Shown here piece by piece: positions 54,847 to 63,324 of a stretch of DNA of 64,000 bases (positions are counted from its first letter, which is position 1; each line of letters opens with the position of its first letter). The notes under the pieces are model-generated. The model saw only the letters and a list, made by a program, of their open reading frames with translations, searched no databases and had not been told where the DNA came from. The stretch is from DUOA01 sp012839095 (GTDB lineage Bacteria > Bacillota > Clostridia > Caldicoprobacterales > DTU083). Location of the stretch: assembly GCA_050951505.1 (NCBI GenBank), contig JBMNJE010000005.1, positions 1-64,000 on the forward strand, written 5' to 3'. The position numbers were made by a program, and so were the translations under genes.

Positions 54847-55827
54847 TCATTTTCTGTATTCGCTTATCCTCTTCCTAATACAGTCTGAAATCTCAACTGA
54901 CTGCAGTGCGGATTTCAGATCCCCGGCAGGCCTTCTACCGGCTCTTATATCCTCGAAAAAGCTTTCATTCTCATGATAAAAGCCATTGGTTAAATACATG
55001 TCGGACTCAGATAACTCATCTCCGGACACATCTGCAGCCAGACTGCCCCTATGGTAGTGTACCAGCCTTCCGGGAAAGTCAGCGGCATTCCAGGCCGGCA
55101 GATTCATAAACCAGGTATTGTCACAGGAGTTGATAACAGCTCTTTCCACAATAACCCCGGAAACGGGACTGAAGTTCAGCTGAGCCTCCGCTCCCGATTC
55201 AAATCTGCAATGCATCATTATATTGGCAACATTCGGTCCAAATTCCGGAAGGGGCTGGTAGTCAAACCTGATACAGGAATAATCCGAGCCGGCCAGGTGC
55301 CTTACCGTGTCAATTCCATGAATGGCTGTGGCGGCAAAATCATCATCAAATCTGCCTGTCCGGTAAAAATCATAACGCAGATTATGAATCTTTTCCCCTG
55401 CTGTCATCTCTTTCAGTTTGCTTACCATGGGCATATATCGTCTGTTAAAAGCCACCTGATTTGGCGTGTTGTGCTTTTCAGCAGCCTGGATCATTCTTTC
55501 TGTATCGGCAGGCTCAAGGCCGGGCGGCTTTTCCATCAACAGCGGATAGCCATTCTCCAGTATCCTGACGGACAAGGGAGCAGTTAAATGTTCGGGCACC
55601 ACCAGGCAAACCGCATCCGGTTTTTCAGTATCAAGCATCAGCTCAAAATCCCTATAATGCCTTTGGAAGCCAAATTTGCTTCTGAAAGCCGAAGCCTTTT
55701 CCTCATCCAGATCGCAGCAGGCTGCAAGGACCGTATCCTTGTGAAGGGCAGCATACCTTTTATATGAAGGGCCGTGGCCCGATGAAGCCATGCTGCCGCA
55801 TCCAATGGTGCATATCTTAAAGCTCAT
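54847..55827 (-). CDS. Gfo/Idh/MocA family oxidoreductase, paralogue C
   Basis: A 326-residue member with ICTIGCGSMASSGHGPSYKR, the catalytic LMEKPPGL, the paralogue motif VAFNRRYMPMVSKL and ATAIHGIDTVRHL. The opening GCGSMA followed by GHGPSY differs from its paralogues and may alter cofactor choice. The start is the ATG at 55827 behind cggagtg; the GTG at 55836 overlaps that site. It is followed 20 bases later by the FG-GAP gene, so the two are one transcript. Confidence 0.86.
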   Translation of the reverse strand: MSFKICTIGCGSMASSGHGPSYKRYAALHKDTVLAACCDLDEEKASAFRSKFGFQRHYRDFELMLDTEKPDAVCLVVPEHLTAPLSVRILENGYPLLMEKPPGLEPADTERMIQAAEKHNTPNQVAFNRRYMPMVSKLKEMTAGEKIHNLRYDFYRTGRFDDDFAATAIHGIDTVRHLAGSDYSCIRFDYQPLPEFGPNVANIMMHCRFESGAEAQLNFSPVSGVIVERAVINSCDNTWFMNLPAWNAADFPGRLVHYHRGSLAADVSGDELSESDMYLTNGFYHENESFFEDIRAGRRPAGDLKSALQSVEISDCIRKRISEYRK

Positions 55828-55875
55828 ATGAATCACTCCGCATTATTAATTGGACATGGTGTAAGCAGCAGGGAT

Positions 55876-57270
55876 TCACCAGTGCATTTCCGGCAGGGCA
55901 TCCTTTTGCCGCTCACACATTTCATTGATCATTTCAACGGTATTCTTATAGCTTGTACCGTTAGGATCCAGCAGAAGTGCCTGCAGGAGCTTTTTTCTTG
56001 ATTTCTCAACATAGGCTTCTATCAGCAGTTTATGGATTGTGCCCTGTACCCTTATCATCTCCGTTATGGCGTCAGGCAGCGGATCCATTTTTTCAGTATG
56101 AATTCCCCTTCCGTCAGCATAGGCCGGAAGCTCCACAACCATATCATCATCCAGCCCGGGTATCTTTCCCTTGTTCTGCATATTTACAGCATTCAGAGAG
56201 GTCTTAATGTCAAAGGTAAGAGCTTCAATTATTGGAATGGCAACTTCATTTGAGGGTTTCAGGTCTTCAGCCCTTTCATTCATCATCCTGTCCCTCCATG
56301 AAGGAGTTCCTTCAGGTTCCGGTGCAGGGAAAAGCGGTTCCATAATGGGACTGCTGCCCGAGGAGAGGGAGTATACGAATTCAGGAATATTGCCTGTCTC
56401 CCAGGGATCTTCCAGCAAAGGATCGTAGTAGAACTGCACCAGCCTGCCGGCAAGAAAATCCTCAGCCCAGCTTAAATATTCTCCTATATGATTGGAGCCT
56501 GGATAGGGATACAGTCCGTAAATCCTGAATGCAGTCCTTAAAAGTGCAAGCTCATCCCACAGGGCCAGAATGTTGGCCTTCCCTTCCTTCTCTCTGAGCA
56601 GGGGGTAGAGATCTTCCCCTGTGTGTTTATGTTCTATCCTCTGGAACCAGCCAAAATGATTCAGGCCGCATCCCTTAACCAGAATTTCATCCTCCGGAAT
56701 TTCCAGAAACATTGAGAGCTGATGTATTCCCATACCTATGCCATGGCACAGTCCGACAACCCTGATATTTGTCAGCCTGGATACCGCCTCAACCAGCTTT
56801 GCCTCGGGATTGGAATAATTGATCATCAGGGCGTCCGGGCAGAGGCGCTCCATGGTTTTGGCTATTTCAATCATCGGTCCCATGTTTCTCAGGGTATGGA
56901 ACATGCCGCCGGGGCCGCCGTTCTCACCGAATATCTGTTTGGAACCGTATTTTCTCGGAACGTGAAAATCCATTGACCAGTAATAGCTGCGCCTGACATC
57001 AATGGCAGTGATGACAAAATCGGCGCCTTCCAGAGCTCTCTCAAGTGAAGTGGTAGCGGTGATGACTGCCTTCCTGCCCAGAATCTCTGCAGTTCTCTGG
57101 GCATACCTTTTATTGAAGGCCATATTCTCTTCGCTGATGTCCATGAGACACAGTTCCAGCTCCAGTTGATTCAGCTTGTCGCTGAGCAGGATATCCCTGA
57201 TTGTCAGAGGGCAGAAAGATGTACTTCCTGCTCCTATGAATGAGATCTTGATTTTATTTGCTATAGCCAT
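55876..57270 (-). CDS. Family 4 glycoside hydrolase, uronidase-like motif
   Basis: A 464-residue GH4 enzyme. GH4 hydrolases need NAD and Mn and cleave glycosides by transient oxidation of C3 followed by elimination. The NAD site is FIGAGSTSF (residues 11-19), and the metal ligands are Cys175 in GLCHGIG and His205 in GLNHFGW. The tetrad around the metal cysteine is CHGI; the CHG form is, from memory, that of alpha-glucuronidase/galacturonidase-type members rather than of alpha-glucosidases or phospho-glycosidases. The enzyme is probably cytoplasmic and fits an unphosphorylated sugar-acid glycoside. It starts at ATG behind cagggggat, 48 bases before the next Gfo/Idh/MocA gene. Confidence 0.9.
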   Translation of the reverse strand: MAIANKIKISFIGAGSTSFCPLTIRDILLSDKLNQLELELCLMDISEENMAFNKRYAQRTAEILGRKAVITATTSLERALEGADFVITAIDVRRSYYWSMDFHVPRKYGSKQIFGENGGPGGMFHTLRNMGPMIEIAKTMERLCPDALMINYSNPEAKLVEAVSRLTNIRVVGLCHGIGMGIHQLSMFLEIPEDEILVKGCGLNHFGWFQRIEHKHTGEDLYPLLREKEGKANILALWDELALLRTAFRIYGLYPYPGSNHIGEYLSWAEDFLAGRLVQFYYDPLLEDPWETGNIPEFVYSLSSGSSPIMEPLFPAPEPEGTPSWRDRMMNERAEDLKPSNEVAIPIIEALTFDIKTSLNAVNMQNKGKIPGLDDDMVVELPAYADGRGIHTEKMDPLPDAITEMIRVQGTIHKLLIEAYVEKSRKKLLQALLLDPNGTSYKNTVEMINEMCERQKDALPEMHW

Positions 57271-57299
57271 GTAAATCCCCCTGTTCTATATGTATATAC

Positions 57300-57311
57300 A
57301 GAGAATTCTCT
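57300..57311. promoter_or_regulatory. Palindrome upstream of the GH4 gene
   Basis: agagaattctct is a perfect 12-base palindrome, with further partial symmetry outside, in the 64-base gap before the GH4 gene. It is a possible operator. Confidence 0.3.
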
Positions 57312-57334
57312 ATACTTAAGCCATCCGATTACTG

Positions 57335-58579
57335 TCAGGCCATTTCCTCTGCGACTCTTACAGCCATTTCAGACCATATGGTCAGCCGCTCGGGTTCATT
57401 GCAGAAGGTGGATGTATCCTTCAGCACAATCTGGACGCTGCAGCCTTCTGCTATTTCCAATGTCTCCCTGATAAGGGACTCAGCATATTCATAGTCCGGT
57501 ACGCCGCTTGTAATCGGAGTAGGAATCGGTTTGTATACATAAACATAGTTGTTTTTAAGCTTATCTGCAGCTACCCTGCGCTCACACCAGGGTGATACCG
57601 ATACCCATCTGAGCCTGGGAATATTTTCAATTATTAAATCAAGCTTTCTGTCCAGGCCCTCACAGCAGCCATAATCCGTCAGTCCGAACATATTAAGGAT
57701 GGGCAGCTGATACTGCAGAACAAACTCATTGAACTGATCCGGACTGAAACCTACTGTTTCCTGGCTCTCGCCCCATGCTATCAAATCCTTGAGCCTGACT
57801 CTTCCACTAAAGTCCTCTGCCGGTAAATCATCGATATATGCCAGACCGCCTGAACCGTTCCAGTTATCCGGCCCATTGTTAAGCGACAGAACATTTTCCT
57901 TCTCATACAGCTTAAATTCCCGGATCATCTCGTCCCTTAGAAATGACATCATTTCATGAAAAAATTCGGGATTGTCATATACATCATACATCATCTGATC
58001 CAGGCCTCTCATATGTATGAGGATCCTGGTAAGGCCGCATCTGAAGCTGGATACACCCCGCTCCCTGACCTCCAGTATGTCCCCCAGGAGATTTCCGGCA
58101 AACTCCAGCCTTTCTTCAGTAGCCGCCCGGTCGATCTCAATAACAGCAGGCTTCAGCTTTTCAAAATCAGCATAGGTTTTTATGGAAGGTTCTATGTGAT
58201 ATGCTCCGCCCTTCTGATCGGGGCTGATAACCTTGTTTTCAATCCCGTAACCGCTGTGATGAATTACGGTGTCAATATCAACCTTTGGAAGTATGGGAAA
58301 ATCATCTTTTATGTACTCATAACGGAATATTTGCATGCGCAGGAACCTCTCCAGATCACGCAGGAAGGGATCCCTGCATATGACGGATTCTTCCGGAACC
58401 AGCTCATCCCAGCCGTTCTGCGGGTTTGAAAGCACCATAGCCCTTTTGGGTCTGAGGCTGTTGCTGGCCTTCCACAGCTCCATTTTCTGAGCCTGAACAG
58501 GAAGTGCCGCATAATGGGCTGCCTGCCCGGCCAAATCCCTCAGTAACTTTTCTTCAGCTTTGTTTATAAGAATGCTCAC
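57335..58579 (-). CDS. UroD-family protein in the catabolic cluster
   Basis: A 414-residue protein with the UroD-type barrel but far from true UroD. It shows HHSGYGIENKVISPDQKGGA, GLTRILIHMRGLDQMMYDVY and LTDYGCCEGLDRKLDLIIEN, which lies where methyltransferases carry their zinc motif; here two adjacent Cys and a Glu replace HxC. The start is GTG at 58579 behind aggagg. A Gfo/Idh/MocA gene lies 31 bases upstream and the GH4 gene 64 bases downstream, so it belongs to the sugar pathway. Relatives of this type are often annotated as UroD-like in carbohydrate clusters with no tested function. A decarboxylase or C-C/C-O cleavage role on a sugar derivative is possible. Confidence 0.72.
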   Translation of the reverse strand: MSILINKAEEKLLRDLAGQAAHYAALPVQAQKMELWKASNSLRPKRAMVLSNPQNGWDELVPEESVICRDPFLRDLERFLRMQIFRYEYIKDDFPILPKVDIDTVIHHSGYGIENKVISPDQKGGAYHIEPSIKTYADFEKLKPAVIEIDRAATEERLEFAGNLLGDILEVRERGVSSFRCGLTRILIHMRGLDQMMYDVYDNPEFFHEMMSFLRDEMIREFKLYEKENVLSLNNGPDNWNGSGGLAYIDDLPAEDFSGRVRLKDLIAWGESQETVGFSPDQFNEFVLQYQLPILNMFGLTDYGCCEGLDRKLDLIIENIPRLRWVSVSPWCERRVAADKLKNNYVYVYKPIPTPITSGVPDYEYAESLIRETLEIAEGCSVQIVLKDTSTFCNEPERLTIWSEMAVRVAEEMA

Positions 58580-58610
58580 AGGCTTTTCCTCCTATAAGAA
58601 TAAAGGCATA

Positions 58611-59729
58611 TTATAGAAGTCTTCCGTCAAAATCATCTGCCGATTCAGGTACCAGTGGAAATTTTACCGGTTTTCTGTCCCTGTTGGATCTGTAGATGGC
58701 TGTAAATACCTCGACGGTCCTGCGGCCGTCCTCCCCGTCTATTAAGGCACGCCCTCCTTTTAAAGCTGCATTTATAAAATCTTCGATCTGCCTTTCATGA
58801 TAGTAATGCATTGAGTCTATGCTGTTAAAGAATTCCGAGTCTTCCCTTTTCCAATCCTCCAGCAGATCTTCCTCTCCCGGCACTGTCCAGATATCGTTTA
58901 TGGGAGGCTCGGTAATGGAAGACATACCGGCAATGAACATAGCCCCTCCATCTGTCTGAACGCCTACAGAAGCACCGTTTTCGCCATGTATGAGAACCTT
59001 ACCGAAGAGGGCAGGATTCTGTGAATTGCTGACGACTATTGTGCCCAGCCCGCCGTTTTTGAATTTCAGAACAGCAACAGCCGTATCCTCCACTTCAATA
59101 TAGGGATGGTTCAGGTTAGCCCAGTATCCATACAGCTCATCAACAGGCCCCATATACCAGAGGAGCAGGTCCAGCTGATGCGGAGCCTGGTTTACAAGAA
59201 CGCCGCCGCCTTCGTCGGCCCATGTTCCCCTCCAGGGATCGCTGTCATAATATGCCTTGTCCCTCCAGCCCAGCATATGTACCAAACCCAGTATAGGCCT
59301 GCCGATTTTATTACTGTCTATTGCCTCTTTTATCCTCATGCAGGGAGCATAGAATCTACGCTGGCATACAGTGCCTAAAAGCACGCCGTTTCTCCTTGCT
59401 GCCTCAATCATGGCATCACAGTCGGCCAGGTTTGAAGCCAGAGGTTTTTCCACCAAAACATGCATCCCTGCATTGGCTGCCTCCACTGCAGGTTCCCTGT
59501 GGAAAGGATGAGGGGTGCATATGATGGCAAGTTCAGCTCCTGTTTCTTCTGCCATCTCTCTGATATCGGAAAAGGCCTCGACTCCGTATTCATGGGCGAA
59601 TTCTTTTGCCTTTTGGATGTTCCTGCCGCATACAGCAACAAATTCAGACTGAGGCAGATTCACTAATGCCCTGGCATGAAAATGAGCTACCTTGCCATAT
59701 CCTATAACTGCTGTTTTTATCTTCTTCAT
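58611..59729 (-). CDS. Gfo/Idh/MocA family oxidoreductase
   Basis: A 372-residue member with IKTAVIGYGKVAHFHARALV, the catalytic VEKPLAS and the later GVLVNQAPHQLDLLLWYMGP, which is the branch pattern NQAxHxxDLLxW. It is distinct from paralogues A-C. The start is the ATG at 59729 behind gggggagg. The zinc dehydrogenase gene ends 17 bases upstream, so the two are co-translated. The substrate is unknown; members of this branch oxidise sugars or inositols. Confidence 0.87.
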   Translation of the reverse strand: MKKIKTAVIGYGKVAHFHARALVNLPQSEFVAVCGRNIQKAKEFAHEYGVEAFSDIREMAEETGAELAIICTPHPFHREPAVEAANAGMHVLVEKPLASNLADCDAMIEAARRNGVLLGTVCQRRFYAPCMRIKEAIDSNKIGRPILGLVHMLGWRDKAYYDSDPWRGTWADEGGGVLVNQAPHQLDLLLWYMGPVDELYGYWANLNHPYIEVEDTAVAVLKFKNGGLGTIVVSNSQNPALFGKVLIHGENGASVGVQTDGGAMFIAGMSSITEPPINDIWTVPGEEDLLEDWKREDSEFFNSIDSMHYYHERQIEDFINAALKGGRALIDGEDGRRTVEVFTAIYRSNRDRKPVKFPLVPESADDFDGRLL

Positions 59730-59746
59730 GTCACAGCCTCCCCCTT

Positions 59747-60781
59747 TCACGGTTTCAAAATAACCTTCATCAGATCCGAATCGCCTTTATACAGCCTGTG
59801 GAACCACTCAGAACCTTCGGATAATGGAGCAGCCTTGCTGATAAAGGATTCCACGTCTACTTTGCCGGAAGCTATAAGGTCCAGGCAATCAGGATATTCG
59901 AGTGAAGAAGCGCAGGAGCCGTACAGGGAAATCTGCCTTGTCACTACGTACTGCAGCGGAAAGTCCACATTGGGATGAAGGTTGCCCACAAGAGTTACAG
60001 AACCGCCCTTTCTCAGGCTGTATATGGCCGTTTTTAAAGTCTGGGCTATTCCCACCACCTCAAAAGCCAGGTCCGCACCGCGATTATCCGTCGCTTTCAG
60101 GATTTCCGCCCGGACATCAGTCTTGCTTGAATTGATTGTGATTTCAGCGCCGAATTTCCTGGCCGCATCCAGAGCCGACTCCTTGATGTCCACTGCTATA
60201 ATCCTTTTGCAGCCGGCAATTTTCAGCAGCTGAATAATCAAAAGGCCTATCATTCCGGAACCTACCACTACGGCAGTGCTGTTCAAAGAAACAGATGAAC
60301 GCCTGAGTGCATGGAATGCAATTGAGAGAGGTTCTACCATGGCAGCCTGTTCAAAACTGACTTCATCCGGAATATGATAAACAATGTGCTGCGGTACAGC
60401 AACATATTCCGCAAAGGCTCCATGCAGCCTGTAATCCTCACATGATACGCCCAAAACCCTGCGGTTGTCACACAGGTTCACTTCGCCGTGACTGCAATGG
60501 AAACACCGGCCGCAGTAAACCGTGGAATCAAATGTAACCCTGTCCCCGGGCTTGAAGTCAGCAACATCAGAACCTACCTTTTCTACTACACCGGATGCCT
60601 CATGGCCCATAATTATGGGCGGAATCCTCCTGCCCGTGCTTCCGTCCATTCCGTGAATGTCACTGCCGCAGATGGCACATGCCTTGACTCTTATAAGAAG
60701 GTCATTCCTGCCGCATTCAGGTACGGGAACCTCATCCAGGGAAAGCTGCTTATAATCCCTCAGTACCAAAGCCTTCATCAT
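59747..60781 (-). CDS. Zinc-dependent medium-chain alcohol dehydrogenase
   Basis: A 344-residue MDR enzyme. Catalytic zinc ligands are Cys in ACAICGSDIHG and the GHEASG His-Glu; the structural zinc site is CGRCFHCSHGEVNLC. The NAD site is VVVGSGMIGLLIIQLLKIAG with the acidic strand end VDIKES. It resembles threonine, sorbitol and sugar-alcohol dehydrogenases and oxidises a secondary alcohol of a polyol or acid. It starts behind ggagg, and upstream lies an array of repeated half-sites that looks like an operator, so the transcript for 59747 and probably 58611 begins here. Confidence 0.9.
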   Translation of the reverse strand: MMKALVLRDYKQLSLDEVPVPECGRNDLLIRVKACAICGSDIHGMDGSTGRRIPPIIMGHEASGVVEKVGSDVADFKPGDRVTFDSTVYCGRCFHCSHGEVNLCDNRRVLGVSCEDYRLHGAFAEYVAVPQHIVYHIPDEVSFEQAAMVEPLSIAFHALRRSSVSLNSTAVVVGSGMIGLLIIQLLKIAGCKRIIAVDIKESALDAARKFGAEITINSSKTDVRAEILKATDNRGADLAFEVVGIAQTLKTAIYSLRKGGSVTLVGNLHPNVDFPLQYVVTRQISLYGSCASSLEYPDCLDLIASGKVDVESFISKAAPLSEGSEWFHRLYKGDSDLMKVILKP

Positions 60782-60872
60782 ATTATCTCCTCCATACTGT
60801 GTATATAATTTGCTGCTTATCCTGTAATAGGTCTTATTGGTTATGAAAGTGTATGAGTAACTTACAGATCCA

Positions 60873-60919
60873 AAAAGTATACAGGAATACTTTTGTATTA
60901 TATCTCATTACAAAAGTAT
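60873..60919. promoter_or_regulatory. Operator-like array of three half-sites upstream of the dehydrogenase
   Basis: ATACTTTTGT (60887-60896) and ACAAAAGTAT (60910-60919) are exact reverse complements. A third copy, AAAAGTAT (60873-60880), faces ATACTTTT with a 6-base centre. A minus-strand TATAAT box lies between the second and third arm. This fits a repressor or activator that covers the promoter. Confidence 0.6.
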
Positions 60920-61029
60920 AAACATCCATGTAATTCTATTAAACGTACATCCTTTTTGGATTTGATGAGGGGCAGAATTGCAGAATTGCATTTACCTGCT
61001 CCTTATACTCATGACACAGTGGAAATACT

Positions 61030-62286
61030 TTACTTATCAGTCTCTGTCCAAGGCAGGGTTGAACCGCCCCATGGTATGACAAAGACCTTGCTTTCAGGCC
61101 CCAGTCTGTGCAGTGCATCCCCGTAGGCTGACTGGATGTCAGAGTATGGCTGCATAAATAATTTCCTGACTTCATCATCATCCATCTCCGATACAAGATA
61201 TACATCACAGTGCTTAAGAACCATGGCTATTGCTGCTGCCTTATGCCCGCCCAGCTGAAAATCAGTTTGAATCCGCTCTATCAGATCATCGGGAGACTTT
61301 GCTGACCTGATCCACTGTTCAAACACCTTTTCCCCCAATCCTTCCTTACAGCCGGCAAGAAGTATTATGATGCCCCCTTCCCGGACTGCATGCCTCGCGT
61401 TATCCAGCGCCTTCTGTGCCTGATAAAGGTTGATGTCCTTGGGATATCCTCCTGCTGAGACAACCACGATATCAGCAGGTTTATCAACCCTTACCCTGTA
61501 CATGCTGTCCAGAAATCTGCATCCCTCCCGGTGGGCTTTCATATGGTGGCCTGCAACAGCCTTGACTATGTTCTTGTTTTCGTCCAGGACAACATTGAGT
61601 ATAAAATCCACAGATACATATGAGGCTGTCTCCTCCATGTCCTGTCTGACCGGATTGCGATCCAGTTCCCCGGTTCTTGCCCATTCCATAACCATCTTGC
61701 TGTGATTGGCCTGTATGGCCTGCCGGGTGGATACCCCGGGCATGATGGCCTTAATCCCGCCGCTGTAACCGGCGAAATAATGATATTCAATATTGCCGAG
61801 GCAGATTCTTCTGTCTGCCTCGGCCACAACCCTGAAAATGTCCATAGGCGTTCCACTGGATGTACGGCCCATGTTTATGCAATCGTTTACATCGCTGTCT
61901 ATGCACTCAATCTGAGAGTACACCTTCTCCCCCACCAGGGCCTTCTTTTCCTCCTCGGTATGCTTCCTGTGGCTGCCCAGGGCAAAGACGATTTTAATAT
62001 CCTCTGCCTGTATGCCGGCCCGGTAAAGCTCCTCCAGGATAAAGGGCATTACCACCTTGCTGGGCATGGGACGGGTGATATCGCTTGTAATGATTGCTAT
62101 TCTTTCACCGGGTGAAACGATATCCTTTAGTCTTTTTGTACCAATGGGATTTTCAAGGGCGGATTTTATTTCTTCATCAACGGATATTGTCGTATCGGCG
62201 GCATTGGGTTTTATAACACCAAGCAGATTCTCATCTTCAATATTGAGTTCTGCAAAGCCTTTGCCGTAACCAAGCTTTATATGCAT
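61030..62286 (-). CDS. LarA-type nickel-dependent racemase/epimerase family protein
   Basis: A 418-residue protein of the LarA (DUF2088) family. All key residues of lactate racemase can be placed: Asp69 and Arg72 in SDITRP, His106 in GSHRKHTEEE, His169 in IEYHYFAGYSGG, Lys179 (the residue bound to the nickel-pincer nucleotide) in GGIKAIMPG, His195 in QANHSKM, and Gln289/Lys292 in LYQAQKAL. It is therefore likely a working enzyme that inverts a 2-hydroxy acid or sugar-acid centre. LarB, LarC and LarE, which make the cofactor, are not in the window. Its ATG overlaps the iolG-like stop by one base (TAATG), so the two are translationally coupled and may share a pathway. Confidence 0.88.
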   Translation of the reverse strand: MHIKLGYGKGFAELNIEDENLLGVIKPNAADTTISVDEEIKSALENPIGTKRLKDIVSPGERIAIITSDITRPMPSKVVMPFILEELYRAGIQAEDIKIVFALGSHRKHTEEEKKALVGEKVYSQIECIDSDVNDCINMGRTSSGTPMDIFRVVAEADRRICLGNIEYHYFAGYSGGIKAIMPGVSTRQAIQANHSKMVMEWARTGELDRNPVRQDMEETASYVSVDFILNVVLDENKNIVKAVAGHHMKAHREGCRFLDSMYRVRVDKPADIVVVSAGGYPKDINLYQAQKALDNARHAVREGGIIILLAGCKEGLGEKVFEQWIRSAKSPDDLIERIQTDFQLGGHKAAAIAMVLKHCDVYLVSEMDDDEVRKLFMQPYSDIQSAYGDALHRLGPESKVFVIPWGGSTLPWTETDK

Positions 62287-63299
62287 TATGCTTCCTCTAC
62301 CTTTACAGGCCTTCCCGTCTCATAGGATTCCTTTGCAGCCAATGCTATCAGTATGGGTTTCAGGCCGTCCACGCCGTTAACAGGCGGTTCACTGTCATTT
62401 ATTATGCTGTCAAAGAATGCCCTCATTTCTGTCACAAAGGAATCCTGATATCTTTCCAGGAAGAAATATTTGGGTTTATCACTTATAACACCGCTTTGGG
62501 TGCTTAAAACAGCAGATGTGGGTGTGTCATTGGATACTGTCACACAGCCTTCGGAGCCGAATACCTCCACCCTCTGATCATAGCCGTATGCTGCCTTTCT
62601 GCTGTTATCAATAACGCCGATGGCTCCATTGGCGAACTTAAGGCTGATTACGGCAGTATCCGCATCTCCTGCTTCACCTATAGCCGGATCCACCAGTACG
62701 GCTGCATTGGTATATACTTCCACAACATCGCTGCCGGACAGGTATCTTGCCATGTCAAAATCATGTATGGTCATATCCAGAAATATACCGCCTGAACGTT
62801 TGACGTATTCGATGGGAGGGGGCTCAGGATCCCTGGAGGTTATCCTGATAATATGAGGAGTTCCGATTTCCCCTTCCTTTACCAGATCCCGGACTTTCTT
62901 GAAATTATGGTCAAACCTTCTGTTAAACCCTATCTGCAGCTTCACGCCGTTTTTGCCCACGGCATCAAGGGCCTCATATATACGGTCAATGCTGAAATCA
63001 ATGGGCTTTTCGCAGAAGATGTGTTTGCCTGCATTGGCAGCCTCTATTATTATCTGCGCATGGGTATCCGTGGAAGAGCAGATCAGAACCGCTTCAATTT
63101 CCGGATCAGCAATTATTCTGCGGTAGTCATCGTAAACATTATTAATTCCAAGTTCATTGGCCCATTCTTTCACATTTTCTGTATTAATGTCGGCAATTGC
63201 CTTAATCTCTGCTCCCCGGATGTTATTGACAATGTTTTCAGCATGAAGCCTGCCTATCCTTCCTGCGCCTATTACACCCGTTTTAATCTTTCCATCCAT
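62286..63299 (-). CDS. iolG: Inositol 2-dehydrogenase-like Gfo/Idh/MocA oxidoreductase
   Basis: A 337-residue member of the inositol branch: KTGVIGAGRIGRLHAENIVN, the catalytic CEKPIDF, and FLDMTIHDFDMARYLSG, a pattern shared by IolG proteins. IolG oxidises myo-inositol to scyllo-inosose, and the next gene upstream is IolE, which dehydrates that product. The start is the ATG at 63299 behind ggagg. The gene ends in a TAATG overlap with the LarA gene. Scyllo- or D-chiro-inositol dehydrogenase is an equally good name from sequence alone. Confidence 0.8.
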   Translation of the reverse strand: MDGKIKTGVIGAGRIGRLHAENIVNNIRGAEIKAIADINTENVKEWANELGINNVYDDYRRIIADPEIEAVLICSSTDTHAQIIIEAANAGKHIFCEKPIDFSIDRIYEALDAVGKNGVKLQIGFNRRFDHNFKKVRDLVKEGEIGTPHIIRITSRDPEPPPIEYVKRSGGIFLDMTIHDFDMARYLSGSDVVEVYTNAAVLVDPAIGEAGDADTAVISLKFANGAIGVIDNSRKAAYGYDQRVEVFGSEGCVTVSNDTPTSAVLSTQSGVISDKPKYFFLERYQDSFVTEMRAFFDSIINDSEPPVNGVDGLKPILIALAAKESYETGRPVKVEEA

Positions 63300-63324
63300 A
63301 TCCCATTCCTCCATATCCGGCTTA

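Noticed and set aside
59747..60781. Threonine dehydrogenase as the specific name of the zinc dehydrogenase
   Set aside because: Zinc motifs are common to threonine, sorbitol and other polyol dehydrogenases, and no partner gene for threonine breakdown is nearby.
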